64,000 nucleotides of DNA from an uncultured Succiniclasticum sp. (GCA_902801365.1 CADCHY010000012.1:29295-93294); one strand, 5' to 3'. Shown: positions 45,346-53,632, counted from the first letter of the stretch. Notes: generated by a model not told the origin, from the letters alone. Numbers and translations are program-made.

Positions 45346-46398
45346 CTACTTCTTGGAATCATGTGTCTGATGTTTTATATAACGTTTTAAAACATTCTCG
45401 TTTGATGAAAATAAAAAATCATCTGCAAAATCAGCCATTTTATCATTATATTTCTTTACTTCGTTTTCCTGTACCTCAACTATTTTTTCAGTAATTTGAG
45501 CTTCTCCTAATAAAACAGCCATCTGTGGACTAACAGGATAAAAAAATAGTAATTTTTTTGTAATATTTGAATGGCTAAAAAATATATTAAATACCGGTTG
45601 ATCCGAAGTGATGAATGGAATGTTCGTCTTATTCTTCAATAATGTTAATTTGACTTTATCACTCCGTAATCTATCAGTGAGTTGTGATTGTAAAAAGAAA
45701 ATAATCGGTCCAAGTATATGTTCAACATTAATATTATTAATGTTTATTCCCATTGGGTTCATGGGCAATTTCTCTATATTCTTTTCAATTGCATCCTGCA
45801 GCTGTTTTCTTAGTTTTTTAGTTCTAAAATATTGTATAACTACAAAATTTATAAATTTAGAAGCATCATTCATTTCAATCGGTGCTCTTTCAATTGAGTC
45901 GTAATAAAAACTTATATCACCGTTTTTCAAACTTTCAATTTGCGAAAGAGCTTGCTGCTCTTTTAAAGAATGATAATCCTCGTCCATATTAATAATAGAT
46001 TCTTCTGAATACTCTTCTAACTCTCTCAAATTGTCGTTAACTTTATCAGTAATTTGTTCAATGGAATTATTATTTATTATTTTTGTAAACTCATCTAAGA
46101 ATTGCTTGACTTTAAAAGGTTTATTATGCATATTGATATATTCTAATATCACAGACTTGACCTCTTGGGATTGAGCATATAGAAACAATTCTAGTATAAA
46201 CCTTTCCTCATCATTATTTACTGCATGAACCTTATAAAAATCTCTTTCCAGCGCAATACCCTTTGTTCCACACTTAAATAAGCGTTCGCGCTTTCGCAAA
46301 CACCAAATACTATTATCAGTTTCCCAATTTTTTAAGTAACGCTGAAATACGTAATGTTGATTTCTTTTTAATTGTATTTTCCTACAGTTCAATAACAT
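45346..46398 (-). CDS. DUF4238 domain protein
   Basis: 350 residues. The opening KRNQHYVFQRYLKNWETDNSI is the H-Y-V/P-x-x-Y-L-x-x-F/W signature of DUF4238, and the segment NIPFITSDQPVFNI followed by YPVSPQMAVLLGE is the conserved C-terminal part. These proteins occur in defence-rich islands; no biochemical role is established. AT-rich codon use. Ribosome-binding site AAAGGGAG. Confidence 0.82.
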   Translation of the reverse strand: MLLNCRKIQLKRNQHYVFQRYLKNWETDNSIWCLRKRERLFKCGTKGIALERDFYKVHAVNNDEERFILELFLYAQSQEVKSVILEYINMHNKPFKVKQFLDEFTKIINNNSIEQITDKVNDNLRELEEYSEESIINMDEDYHSLKEQQALSQIESLKNGDISFYYDSIERAPIEMNDASKFINFVVIQYFRTKKLRKQLQDAIEKNIEKLPMNPMGININNINVEHILGPIIFFLQSQLTDRLRSDKVKLTLLKNKTNIPFITSDQPVFNIFFSHSNITKKLLFFYPVSPQMAVLLGEAQITEKIVEVQENEVKKYNDKMADFADDFLFSSNENVLKRYIKHQTHDSKK

Positions 46399-46578
46399 AT
46401 ACTCCCTTTCCTGAGTTCACGCTCCCACACATTTTGACTGAATACCCTGAATGTGCACTCCGGTTTTTTTATGCGTTTTAACTCCGTTCCATCGTATTGC
46501 CAACATTCTTACCGAACACATAACCGTTCGCATTCAACTCAATTTGAAATAAGTAGTTGTGTATTCTCCTTATACATC

Positions 46579-47460
46579 TTAAAACTCTTTTTGCAAGCTC
46601 TGTTCAAACTTTTCGCAAAGCTCTTCTATCCATTCTTTTCTGGCTATCTGGTTGATCCATTCTTCCGGAATACCTTGCTCGCCGCCAATGCCGTAACTGA
46701 TTCCTGCCAGTCCGCCGGCAATGGCAGCCACGGTATCTGTGTCTTCGCCCAGATTCACTGCCCTTAACACACATTCGCGGTAACTGTTGCTTTTCAGGTT
46801 GCACCACAAAGCAGCTTCCAATGTGTCCACCACATAACCGCTGCTTTTGATTTCATCCCGCTGCAGGGTATCCAGTTTCGGCAACCGCGCATACACCGGC
46901 AGCTCCGGTTTAATAGTTTGTACAATTTTTGCTAACGGTTTGCCACGCATCAGCTTTCTTGCCACGGAAATATAAATGCGGCAGGCTTCCAAAGATATCT
47001 CGTGTGCATGGGTTAGGCTGCTCACCGCGTTTACCATTTGGTAACGGCAATCCGTAAACGCCAACGGCAGAATGCGCATCAGGGAACCGTTTCCGTTATC
47101 CCACTCTGCTTTGCCGCCGCATTTCCTTACAGGTGTGCCCCATGCATACCGCTGAATCGCCTCCCGGGTGGCACGTCCTATATCAAACAATTCCCCGTAA
47201 GGGGTAAACGCATTTTCATCAGTCCAGCGGTAAAAGTTCTGCATGATGTCATCTGTGCTTATGCGTCCGAGTCTGGCAATGCTTTCCACTGTGGCCAGCA
47301 TCATGGAACTGTCGTCTGACCAGGTGCCCGGCGGCAGATTGTAGGTGCCGTAACCGATCATATCGGTCACTTTAAATGAATCGCGCGTTTTAAATTCTAC
47401 CGGCACGCCCAGGGCGTCGCCAACTACCAAACCCATGATTCCAGAATAAATTTTAGTCAT
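46579..47460 (-). CDS. ADP-ribosylglycohydrolase family protein
   Basis: 293 residues. MGLVVGDALGVPVEF, GTWSDDSSMMLATVES (the Mg-binding T/S-D-D motif), NGNGSLMRILPLAF and LGEDTDTVAAIAGGLAG are the DraG/ARH-type signatures with all metal ligands intact. It removes ADP-ribose from proteins or small molecules and may reverse ADP-ribosylation damage. GC content is higher than in neighbours, so it may have a separate origin. Confidence 0.9.
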   Translation of the reverse strand: MTKIYSGIMGLVVGDALGVPVEFKTRDSFKVTDMIGYGTYNLPPGTWSDDSSMMLATVESIARLGRISTDDIMQNFYRWTDENAFTPYGELFDIGRATREAIQRYAWGTPVRKCGGKAEWDNGNGSLMRILPLAFTDCRYQMVNAVSSLTHAHEISLEACRIYISVARKLMRGKPLAKIVQTIKPELPVYARLPKLDTLQRDEIKSSGYVVDTLEAALWCNLKSNSYRECVLRAVNLGEDTDTVAAIAGGLAGISYGIGGEQGIPEEWINQIARKEWIEELCEKFEQSLQKEF

Positions 47461-47481
47461 TTGTTTTTCCTCGAAAATAAA

Positions 47482-47634
47482 TTAAGGATAATGTATAGCT
47501 TTGGGTAATCCTTTGTTAATAATTCTGTATATGATGCTCATTTCCTCTATTGGAACGGTAGTCCATTTTTCAGGGTTGATCTTCAGATACTCTTCAACAA
47601 AGTGCGGATGCTTAAAGATATTCGTAATACTCAT
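47482..47634 (-). CDS. Possible small protein, 50 aa
   Basis: The frame MSITNIFKHPHFVEEYLKIN ... KGLPKAIHYP lies just after the ADP-ribosylglycohydrolase gene's upstream region. No ribosome-binding site is seen and the family is unknown, so it may be a gene remnant. A longer frame to 47829 includes repeat sequence and is unlikely to be translated. Confidence 0.3.
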   Translation of the reverse strand: MSITNIFKHPHFVEEYLKINPEKWTTVPIEEMSIIYRIINKGLPKAIHYP

Positions 47635-47726
47635 TGCCAGTGATTTTTTTCTAATTATATTATAGTAGATTTTTACAAAAAAATGGTCGTTTCTCAGGCG
47701 ACAAAACGTTCTGCCCCCCTGCCCCC

Positions 47727-47780
47727 TGCTTAAATTATACAAAATTTTACTGTCCATTTGTACGGACTTGGAGACGCGTT
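47727..47780. repeat. Dispersed 55-bp repeat, copy 1
   Basis: CTGCTTAAATTATACAAAAT and the following stretch up to GGACTTGgAGA match 60422-60471 with few differences. On the minus strand both copies carry TATAAT preceded by a -35-like element, so the repeat may be a mobile promoter. Confidence 0.6.
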
Positions 47781-47831
47781 TCGGGCCACACGCTGTGCAG
47801 GTTTTGGAAACCGGGTTGTTTTTACACACAA

Positions 47832-47858
47832 AGACCGGACGCTGTTAACGTCCGGTCT
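47832..47858. terminator. Terminator, ACCGGACG family (copy 1)
   Basis: 10-bp stem AGACCGGACG / CGTCCGGTCT with a 7-base loop CTGTTAA. One of six related hairpins in the window (see 50318, 50693, 58258, 58672, 60614). Confidence 0.7.
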
Positions 47859-47921
47859 TTTCATTTGCTTTTAACGAATAACCATAAGACGGATCTCTTT
47901 GTTCTTTTGATTGCTCCGTTG

Positions 47922-48137
47922 CTATTTGGTATCTTTTTCCATTTCTTCTTTGTCCCATTTCACTCTTTGAATTACCATTTCTATTATATAGTCTATATTT
48001 TCCCTCTCTCTCTGTATTGCTTCCACGTCCATTCTATCTATTGCCATTTTCAGTCTAACCATTTCTCTCCTTTCCATTGTTAGTATTCTCATTAGTGGTC
48101 TATACCCCGTGTCGAACGGGTCTTTTTCCATCCGCAT
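47922..48137 (-). CDS. Small charged protein, 71 aa
   Basis: MRMEKDPFDTGYRPLMRILT followed by a strongly charged, probably coiled-coil helix (RLKMAIDRMDVEAIQRERE). AAGGGAG precedes the ATG. It is the last gene after the Sel1-repeat protein and the 69-aa gene. No family recognised. Confidence 0.5.
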   Translation of the reverse strand: MRMEKDPFDTGYRPLMRILTMERREMVRLKMAIDRMDVEAIQRERENIDYIIEMVIQRVKWDKEEMEKDTK

Positions 48138-48195
48138 TGTTCTTTCTCCCTTCTTTTGTTGTTAAGTCTTGCATTTCTTTGTTCTTTGGTTTTCT

Positions 48196-48405
48196 CTATG
48201 GCGGTCTGGTATCTCTTGGTAGAACTACTCTTTTTTGAAGATTCTCCATTTCCTTTATTAGTTCGTAAAGTTCTCCTATCTCCTTGTATATTTTCATTTT
48301 TTGTTGGCTTGGCAGTTTCTCTCCTTCTTCCGAGCCCACCTTCCATATTAAGTCCATTCTTTTGTAATGTATCGGTCTAATGTACGGTGGAATCCATCTA
48401 CCCAT
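48196..48405 (-). CDS. Small charged protein, 69 aa
   Basis: MGRWIPPYIRPIHYKRMDLI then a helical region (QQKMKIYKEIGELYELIKEM). GAGGAG lies 9 bases before the ATG, and the gene begins 26 bases after the Sel1 gene stop, so it is probably cotranscribed with it. An overlapping frame at 48092-48346 is low complexity and rejected. Confidence 0.5.
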   Translation of the reverse strand: MGRWIPPYIRPIHYKRMDLIWKVGSEEGEKLPSQQKMKIYKEIGELYELIKEMENLQKRVVLPRDTRPP

Positions 48406-48431
48406 CTTCTTTTACTCCTCTAATACTTTTA

Positions 48432-50105
48432 TTATTCTTGCGCCTTTTTACGCCAAAACGCAGCCTTTTCATCATCTTTTTCAACACCGATTCCTTTTTC
48501 AAAACATTGTGCTGCTCTGAATTGCGCTCCTTTATGGCCACGTTCAGCCGCTTCTACATACCAATAAATTGCCCTCGGCGGGTATGATTTAACGCCGTAA
48601 CCTGTTTCATAACACTGCGCAACTTTAAACATCGCCTCAACGTGCAAATCATCAGCAGCTTTTTGATACCAGAAGTATGCTCTTTCAGGATTCATATTTG
48701 TTCCGTAACCTTTTTCATACCATTCAGCAATTTTGAATTGAATCTCAGCGTCACCTTGCTCTGCAAGTAAAGTGAATATCTGTAAAGCTTTTGCTCTATT
48801 CTTTTCTATGCCAATTCCCTTTTCATACCACTGCCCCAGTTTTAACAGTAATTCCGAATCATAGATTTTTAACTCATCATTCTTTTGCGAATCAAGTTCG
48901 TGCTCAAACACTCTGTTTAACCAATATAACGCCTTTTTTGGATTAGCTTTTACACCACAACCTTTTTCATACCATTCTGCCAATTCTTTTTGTGCATCAG
49001 TGTTATTCTTATAAGCCGCTTTTCGTAACCAGTAAATAGCTTTCTCTAAATTTGTCTCAATTCCTTTGCCTTTTTGATAGAAACACGCTAATTCGTACTG
49101 TGCCTCAGCATATCCCTGATCAGCAGCTTTTTGAAGCCAGTATATCGCTTTTTTGTAATTTTGTTTGACTGTATCCCATCCATACCGATAGTAGAAAGCT
49201 AACTCACATTGGGCTCCGGCATATCCATTCTCAGCAGCTTTCCGAAGCCAATAGACTTTACTAATTTTATCTGAATACAAACATTGATATTGTGCCAACC
49301 AATATTGTGCCTCTGCACAATTTTGTTCAGCCGCTTTTTTATACCAATAGAATCTCTTTTCAAAGCTATGAGAAATTTCATAACCAACATCATAATGTCG
49401 TCCCAGTTTTAATTGTGATTTCACATCGCCTTTATTAGCTTTTGTTTCTAATATAGCCAGCGCCTCGTCACTGTAAAGCCCTTTGTGAGAAGGTGAATTT
49501 TGTTCAGCTTCCCATTCTTTTTGCCATCGCTCCATAGAATCTTTACGTTCTTTTTCTTCTTCCTTTTGTTGCTCTATTAATTTTAGCTTTCGTTTTTGCT
49601 CTAATTCCTCTTCGGTAATTTTATTTTTCGTCATCCAGGAGTTCTTATATTCGTTCATTCCATATTCGAAACCTATGATAAGCCGTTCAAGAAAATCTAT
49701 CATTTCATTTGTCTTTTTGATATCCACAGTATCGTGATCAGTCCGTCTTAATACCACCGCTTCAAAATACCAGGAATATTTAAAAATATTATTGGCCGAT
49801 ATTCTGAGGAAAAATGTATCATTTAACGTTTTGTAGCTTTCTGATCCTTTAATTTGCTCTTCTAATTTTTTAATATACCGTTTCTGTTTTTTATTTAACA
49901 AAGGTTTGGAAGGTTTATATGTCCATTTGTTGGCTTCTTCCTTAAAAAATGAAATAAAATCTTCAAATTCTCTAATGGAATTACTTATAAGTTCAAAATC
50001 AGGTTCTTCTTCATCTGTCTTTTTAATAATGTCTACTAAATTTCTGGCATGATCAATAAAACAGTCCATTTCCCAAAACCACATTATTCTGCATTCATCT
50101 GCCAT
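48432..50105 (-). CDS. Sel1-repeat (TPR-like) protein
   Basis: 557 residues. The N-terminal 200 residues are helical with a charged coiled coil (ITEEELEQKRKLKLIEQQKE). Then come about nine Sel1 repeats of 36 residues, such as AEAQYELACFYQKGKGIETN followed by LEKAIYWLRKAA. Such superhelices bind proteins or peptides. No signal peptide is present, so it is cytosolic. AAGGTGA 6 bases upstream sets the start at 50105. It closes the AT-rich island on the right. Confidence 0.88.
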   Translation of the reverse strand: MADECRIMWFWEMDCFIDHARNLVDIIKKTDEEEPDFELISNSIREFEDFISFFKEEANKWTYKPSKPLLNKKQKRYIKKLEEQIKGSESYKTLNDTFFLRISANNIFKYSWYFEAVVLRRTDHDTVDIKKTNEMIDFLERLIIGFEYGMNEYKNSWMTKNKITEEELEQKRKLKLIEQQKEEEKERKDSMERWQKEWEAEQNSPSHKGLYSDEALAILETKANKGDVKSQLKLGRHYDVGYEISHSFEKRFYWYKKAAEQNCAEAQYWLAQYQCLYSDKISKVYWLRKAAENGYAGAQCELAFYYRYGWDTVKQNYKKAIYWLQKAADQGYAEAQYELACFYQKGKGIETNLEKAIYWLRKAAYKNNTDAQKELAEWYEKGCGVKANPKKALYWLNRVFEHELDSQKNDELKIYDSELLLKLGQWYEKGIGIEKNRAKALQIFTLLAEQGDAEIQFKIAEWYEKGYGTNMNPERAYFWYQKAADDLHVEAMFKVAQCYETGYGVKSYPPRAIYWYVEAAERGHKGAQFRAAQCFEKGIGVEKDDEKAAFWRKKAQE

Positions 50106-50317
50106 TTGAATCACCTTTTCCCTTTCTGTTTTTCATCATCATATCACATACGCCTTATAAATTCGGGAAACAAAATGCCTGAATCGCTTCTATCCCTTGC
50201 TGCTACCGGAGTTGCGCCATTTGCATGATGCTGGTTTCCACTTTTAATTTTACAGCTTTTCAAAAAAAAAATGGTCGCCTGTAAAACGACACGGTGAAAC
50301 ACAATCGATAATAAAAA

Positions 50318-50341
50318 ACTGGACGCTGTTACACGTTCGGT
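50318..50341. terminator. Terminator, ACCGGACG family (degenerate copy)
   Basis: ACTGGACG / CGTTCGGT hairpin with G-T pairs, directly downstream of the Rpn remnant at 50356, as in the copy at 58258. Confidence 0.5.
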
Positions 50342-50355
50342 GATAGAATTAAAAC

Positions 50356-50450
50356 TTAAAGTACGGCTACGCCCATGGACCTGGCAATTTTACGAAAGGC
50401 ATCCTCAGAAAGTTTGCTGACTCTTTTTATTGTTTCCAACGGAAGCTTGT
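50356..50450 (-). pseudogene. Remnant of an Rpn-family nuclease C-terminus
   Basis: The frame LPLETIKRVSKLSEDAFRKI ... VAVL-stop is homologous to the C-terminus of the 87-codon fragment at 58296-58559 (YPLDAIKDISRLSEDAIRKL). Everything before it is gone. A perfect parS palindrome abuts its truncated end. Confidence 0.7.
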
Positions 50451-50465
50451 GTTTCACGTGAAACA
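50450..50465. promoter_or_regulatory. Perfect parS site
   Basis: TGTTTCACGTGAAACA, the exact 16-bp palindrome bound by chromosomal ParB (Spo0J). Related sites lie at 6846-6861 and 58233-58248. Confidence 0.75.
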
Positions 50466-50509
50466 CTAAATTTCTCCACAAAAATTTCTTGAAAATTTTT
50501 CCAGCCCTG

Positions 50510-50537
50510 TTGACAAATCACGATACAGTGCTATAAT
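50510..50537 (+). promoter_or_regulatory. Strong sigma-70 promoter for a plus-strand transcript
   Basis: TTGACA, a 16-base spacer and TATAAT, both perfect hexamers. No plausible coding frame follows, but a terminator lies about 135 bases downstream. Confidence 0.75.
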
Positions 50538-50543
50538 CATCCT

Positions 50544-50681
50544 TGTGTTTCGCCTCGTTTGGTCATTGACCTCCTTTCGTTAATAACCTGGCACACACGA
50601 CGTGAAACACTCTCGGGTGCATACAGACGTTACGTACCATCCGAAAAAAACTCCCGGTATTGCATAGGCCGGGAGTTTTTC
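50544..50681 (+). ncRNA. Candidate small RNA 1
   Basis: Region from the expected start of the 50510 promoter to the hairpin CTCCCGG / CCGGGAG plus TTTTT at 50651-50680. It is about 135 nt, has no ribosome-binding site or sensible frame, and runs opposite to the surrounding genes. An internal CCTCC could pair with a ribosome-binding site (inference). Confidence 0.5.
50651..50680 (+). terminator. Terminator of candidate small RNA 1
   Basis: CTCCCGG / CCGGGAG stem (extended by AAA/TTT), 11-base loop, then TTTTT on the plus strand. Confidence 0.8.
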
Positions 50682-50692
50682 AGGCACACAAA

Positions 50693-50720
50693 AAACCGGA
50701 CGCTGTTACACGTCCGGTTT
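50693..50720 (-). terminator. Terminator after yvrJ, ACCGGACG family
   Basis: AAACCGGACG / CGTCCGGTTT with an 8-base loop. On the minus strand it follows the YvrJ stop and a second small hairpin (CTGTC/GACAG). The whole 70-base block recurs after the radical SAM gene at 60608-60680. Confidence 0.8.
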
Positions 50721-50759
50721 TTTCATTTGCGGCACACTGTCGGTGACAGCGCGCCTTTT

Positions 50760-50927
50760 TCATTTTTTCGCAACGTCACCCCGCATGGCGGCGATGTTGC
50801 AGCTCAGTTCCCCGATCACTTCCGTGAGGCCCGCCAGCCTGTCTTCCATGCGTACAAGTAAAAACCAGCTCAGCACCATGGGAAAGCCGAAGTCTTTAAT
50901 AAAGCTGAATACTTCCGTGGTATCCAT
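50760..50927 (-). CDS. YvrJ family protein, 55 aa
   Basis: MDTTEVFSFIKDFGFPMVLS followed by WFLLVRMEDRLAGLTEVIGE is the YvrJ pattern: a short amphipathic start, one membrane-associated helix and a charged tail. AAGGAGG precedes the ATG. YvrJ genes typically travel with DUF1659 and DUF2922 genes, as here; the role is unknown (holin-like membrane function has been suggested by size and placement next to an amidase, inference). Confidence 0.85.
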   Translation of the reverse strand: MDTTEVFSFIKDFGFPMVLSWFLLVRMEDRLAGLTEVIGELSCNIAAMRGDVAKK

Positions 50928-50944
50928 GTTGCGGCCTCCTTGCG

Positions 50945-51166
50945 TCAGTCTCCGACAACATCAAGGGTGATCGTGCGCAGGCGGCCTTCCACCGCGTCCA
51001 CGATGTCGCCGCCGCTGGTGTTGAAGATATTGTTATCAACCACAACCTGCATGGCGGCGTCGATCTCCGCTTTCGTTACACCGGTCTTGGGTTCCTCGAT
51101 GTTGAGGGTCACCTTTTTGCCTGCCGCGTTCCGGAACACCAGATCCAAATCTGTATCTGCACTCAT
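50945..51166 (-). CDS. DUF2922 family protein
   Basis: 73 residues; LDLVFRNAAGKKVTLNIEEP and the central TGVTKAEIDAAMQVVVDNNIF are the DUF2922 signature. Ribosome-binding site AGGAGG. It lies 17 bases upstream of yvrJ. Function unknown. Confidence 0.88.
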   Translation of the reverse strand: MSADTDLDLVFRNAAGKKVTLNIEEPKTGVTKAEIDAAMQVVVDNNIFNTSGGDIVDAVEGRLRTITLDVVGD

Positions 51167-51184
51167 ACTTTCTCCTCCTTACTC

Positions 51185-51213
51185 TTGACAAACCACGCAT
51201 ATTGCGCTATAGT
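51185..51213 (+). promoter_or_regulatory. Second strong plus-strand promoter
   Basis: TTGACA, a 17-base spacer and TATAGT. The stretch TTGACAAAcCACG resembles the 50510 promoter (TTGACAAAtCACG), so the two are probably paralogous. Confidence 0.65.
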
Positions 51214-51219
51214 TAAGTC

Positions 51220-51298
51220 CTCGCTATTATTTATATATTTTTCCCAATGTTTTACTGTTTTTGGCGGACGACCTTACCGGTTGCCCGCCCTTTTTCTT
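51220..51298 (+). ncRNA. Candidate small RNA 2
   Basis: Region from the 51185 promoter to the hairpin GGCGG / CCGCC (51263-51289) with TTTTTCTTTT after it. It is about 80 nt, lies between the DUF2922 and DUF1659 genes and runs on the opposite strand. No coding potential is seen. Confidence 0.45.
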
Positions 51299-51299
51299 T
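51263..51299 (+). terminator. Terminator of candidate small RNA 2
   Basis: GGCGG...ACC / GGT...CCGCC stem followed by TTTTTCTTTT on the plus strand only, which argues against it serving the minus-strand DUF1659 gene. Confidence 0.65.
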
Positions 51300-51308
51300 T
51301 ATCCGCCC

Positions 51309-51533
51309 TTACTCTTCTGTCAGGGTAGATCGTTCCACCACTACCAGCCCGGTAATGTCGTTGTCGAACAGGCCGCCCAGTGCTTTGCCTACTGCCAGGA
51401 TCTTCGCCGGCTCCGCGTTGGGCTTGATGTTGGAGTAGACATAACTCTTGGTCACCTGGTTCCCGTCCGCGTCTTCGCCCCGGGCGATGGAAACGGACAG
51501 GGAACGTTTGATTACATTCATAACTGCTGCCAT
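51309..51533 (-). CDS. DUF1659 family protein
   Basis: 74 residues. SLSVSIARGEDADGNQVTKS ... SNIKPNAEPAKILAVGKALGG is the DUF1659 pattern. AGGAGGTGA lies 5 bases before the ATG at 51533, an unusually strong ribosome-binding site. It precedes DUF2922 and yvrJ; the three-gene set is conserved in Firmicutes, but no function has been shown. The 51543-51750 gap holds no gene. Confidence 0.87.
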   Translation of the reverse strand: MAAVMNVIKRSLSVSIARGEDADGNQVTKSYVYSNIKPNAEPAKILAVGKALGGLFDNDITGLVVVERSTLTEE

Positions 51534-51750
51534 CGGCTTCACCTCCTTTCCCGTAAAAAATTGTGCGGGACTTACTGCGTCCGCGGCTTACATCTGCAGG
51601 CCCTACGATTCTGCCGCATGCCGCATGGCACGCCCGCTGTATTTGCGCTGCGGCGGCTCCGCAACTTGCGTTACGCCGCAGGTCAAACCGTTTTCACCGG
51701 CGCATCGGATTGGTCCCGGATGCGCCCACCGCCTTGCCGCCCGCCGGACA

Positions 51751-52392
51751 CTAGGCTGCCTTCTTCCGGTGCTTCATGCCCCACAGATAGTACGCCGCCT
51801 TGCCCCGGATCAGGCAGCCCCCGGGGTACAGTTTCCCCTCCCGGGCGTCGTCCGGCAGGAACCACAGGTCCCATTTGGTTTCCGGATCCCCGCTGCCGGG
51901 GCCGTAGCCGTCCCGGAACGCGATCTCGCAATGGGTCATCACCCGGTCGGAACTGTTGGGAAAGTCCAACTCGTTGCAGAGGATGGCCACGATCTTTCCC
52001 AGCACATCGATCTGTTTGGCCGTAGGCGGTTCACTGCCCAGGTCCATCATGGCCTGGTAGGGGTCCCGGTACTCCCCGGGTTCCGTGGCGCTCCAGGCGG
52101 CCTTCGCGCAGATCGCCGTGGGCACTTCGCATTCCGCATCGTGCCCGCAGCACAGGGCGATGCCGATGGTGCCGGTGTTACGGTGCCAGGTGTGGGACTT
52201 GCGCTCGCAGAAGTCGTCGCAGGTGGCGTACACCGTTCCGTCCCTGTCGATGCACAGATGGTAATCGTCATACACCTGGCCGTAATGGCCGGCGGTCCAG
52301 TGCAGGTAGATGGTGGTGATCCTGCCTTTCGCCTGCTTCGCCATCCGTTTGATTTTTGCTTCGGTAATGTGTGTAGGGTTTTCAACTAACAT
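51751..52392 (-). CDS. N-acetylmuramoyl-L-alanine amidase (Amidase_2/PGRP type)
   Basis: 213 residues. Zinc ligands are the His in ITTIYLHWTAGHYGQV, and the His in RVMTHCEIAFRDGYGPGS with the following D-x-x-x-K-W-D-L-W (Asp). The H-W-T-A-G start and the C-terminal K-W-D-L-W are Amidase_2 hallmarks; GTIGIALCCGHDAE is the usual core strand. It cleaves peptidoglycan between MurNAc and L-Ala. No signal peptide, so as a phage-type endolysin it would need a holin. Ribosome-binding site AAGGAGTGA. Confidence 0.9.
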   Translation of the reverse strand: MLVENPTHITEAKIKRMAKQAKGRITTIYLHWTAGHYGQVYDDYHLCIDRDGTVYATCDDFCERKSHTWHRNTGTIGIALCCGHDAECEVPTAICAKAAWSATEPGEYRDPYQAMMDLGSEPPTAKQIDVLGKIVAILCNELDFPNSSDRVMTHCEIAFRDGYGPGSGDPETKWDLWFLPDDAREGKLYPGGCLIRGKAAYYLWGMKHRKKAA

Positions 52393-52575
52393 AAACAGTC
52401 ACTCCTTTTCTTTTTGCGGCAGCGTGTTGTGGTTTTATGCTGCCATTTTGTTTGCGGTCCGGAACCACGGATGATTCCGTGTTTCCCCGTTTTGCCCTTA
52501 CACTTCTATATCCGCAAAAATTAAAAAACGGCAACCACGTTTTATAATTTTTTTAATTTTTTTTGCAAAAAAAAC

Positions 52576-52607
52576 ACCGCAGCGATCTTATGAAAAATCG
52601 CTGCGGT
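52576..52607 (-). terminator. Terminator of the XRE regulator gene
   Basis: Perfect 11-bp stem ACCGCAGCGAT / ATCGCTGCGGT with a run of eight T on the minus strand. The rest of 52393-52722 holds no gene. Confidence 0.85.
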
Positions 52608-52722
52608 ATCTTGTGTTGTGCCGGTATTTATTAATGGTACAGTTACGTATTGGACGGTATGGAATGAAACAACGGTGGTTTTATAAAGGCAAATTTACCT
52701 GACCCCTCCTTTTGAGTAGAAA

Positions 52723-53232
52723 TTAATCGATGAACTGCTGCACGGCAGCTTTCAGTTGCCGGTTAGTATCCTTTAGCGTAAGAATTTCAGCCCGCGCGAA
52801 ACCGAGTTCCGCATCAAGCTCATGTTTTCTTTCTTTCAGCGTCATATTCTCGGTCTGCAAAAGTCTGAGTTCCGCTTCAAGTCTGCGAATTCTGTTTTCC
52901 GGCGTCTCCCGGCCCGGATCCGGCATTGCATTGGTTTCCGCAATGCAATACCCCGCCGGTTCCGCTTCCGTGAGTGACTCCTGCCTCGCAATCCGCAGGA
53001 TGTCATCCAGCGTCACACCGAACAGTTCCGCTATTTTTTGCAAGTGGCTAGGGGAAGGAAACGCTTCGCCGGTTTCCCACCGGGACACACTGTTCTGGCT
53101 TACGTCCAACTTTTCAGCCAGCACACTTTGTGACCAAAATCGTGTTTTTCGTTGTTCGGCCAGCCACCGGCCGAACGCTATCATGTTATCGTGATTTATA
53201 AAAAAACAACTACTCATATAGTAACTTGCCAT
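52723..53232 (-). CDS. XRE-family transcriptional regulator with coiled-coil tail
   Basis: Up to 169 residues. The helix-turn-helix is SQSVLAEKLDVSQNSVSRWE with the following TGEAFPSPSHLQKIAELFGV. The C-terminal 60 residues (RRLEAELRLLQTENMTLKER) form a likely coiled coil for oligomerisation. Starts at 53232, 53217 and 53184 are possible and none has a clear ribosome-binding site. It is divergent from the replication operon, the position of a phage-type repressor. Confidence 0.82.
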   Translation of the reverse strand: MASYYMSSCFFINHDNMIAFGRWLAEQRKTRFWSQSVLAEKLDVSQNSVSRWETGEAFPSPSHLQKIAELFGVTLDDILRIARQESLTEAEPAGYCIAETNAMPDPGRETPENRIRRLEAELRLLQTENMTLKERKHELDAELGFARAEILTLKDTNRQLKAAVQQFID

Positions 53233-53542
53233 AAACCGCTGTTTTTGTTTCCATACGCAATAAAGCCATCAGAAAGAACGGCACCGATTACTAGCAAAAT
53301 CGTTTTTTCCATTAAAAAATCCGCACGGTCTGCTTGTAAAAAGCAAGCACAACACGAATACAGATTATAAACCATTACCGGTACTTGCGCAAGCTTTTGC
53401 CGGAATTTTTTTATTAAAAAATACGCCGCCCCATCCGTATCCGTTTTTTTATCCGTTTTCACGTATACTCCGCAATAATTTTTTATCGGTTTACAACAGG
53501 TTTACTACATGTGCTCCACATATTTTAAACCCGCGCGGTGTG

Positions 53543-53571
53543 TTGTTTTTCACTGTTTTTTATGCTACGAT
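53543..53571 (+). promoter_or_regulatory. Promoter of the replication operon
   Basis: TTGTTT, a 17-base spacer and TACGAT, 62 bases upstream of the sigma-like gene. The 53233-53542 divergent region is AT-rich and has no gene; repressor operators would be expected there but no clear symmetric repeat was found. Confidence 0.45.
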
Positions 53572-53632
53572 TTTTCAGTCTTCGCGAGGACAAATCTGAA
53601 TTAAAAAAGTATATGAAAGGATTTAAAGAGTA

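Noticed and set aside
48092..48346. An 84-codon frame overlapping two small genes
   Set aside because: Low-complexity Arg/Lys/Glu/Asn translation, out of frame with two better-initiated frames.
50590..50612. A further parS site at CGACGTGAAACACTC
   Set aside because: Only a half site is present; the left arm of the palindrome is missing.
50559..50861. A 100-codon plus-strand frame after the 50510 promoter
   Set aside because: It runs through a strong terminator at 50651-50680 and across the yvrJ gene on the other strand, and has no ribosome-binding site.
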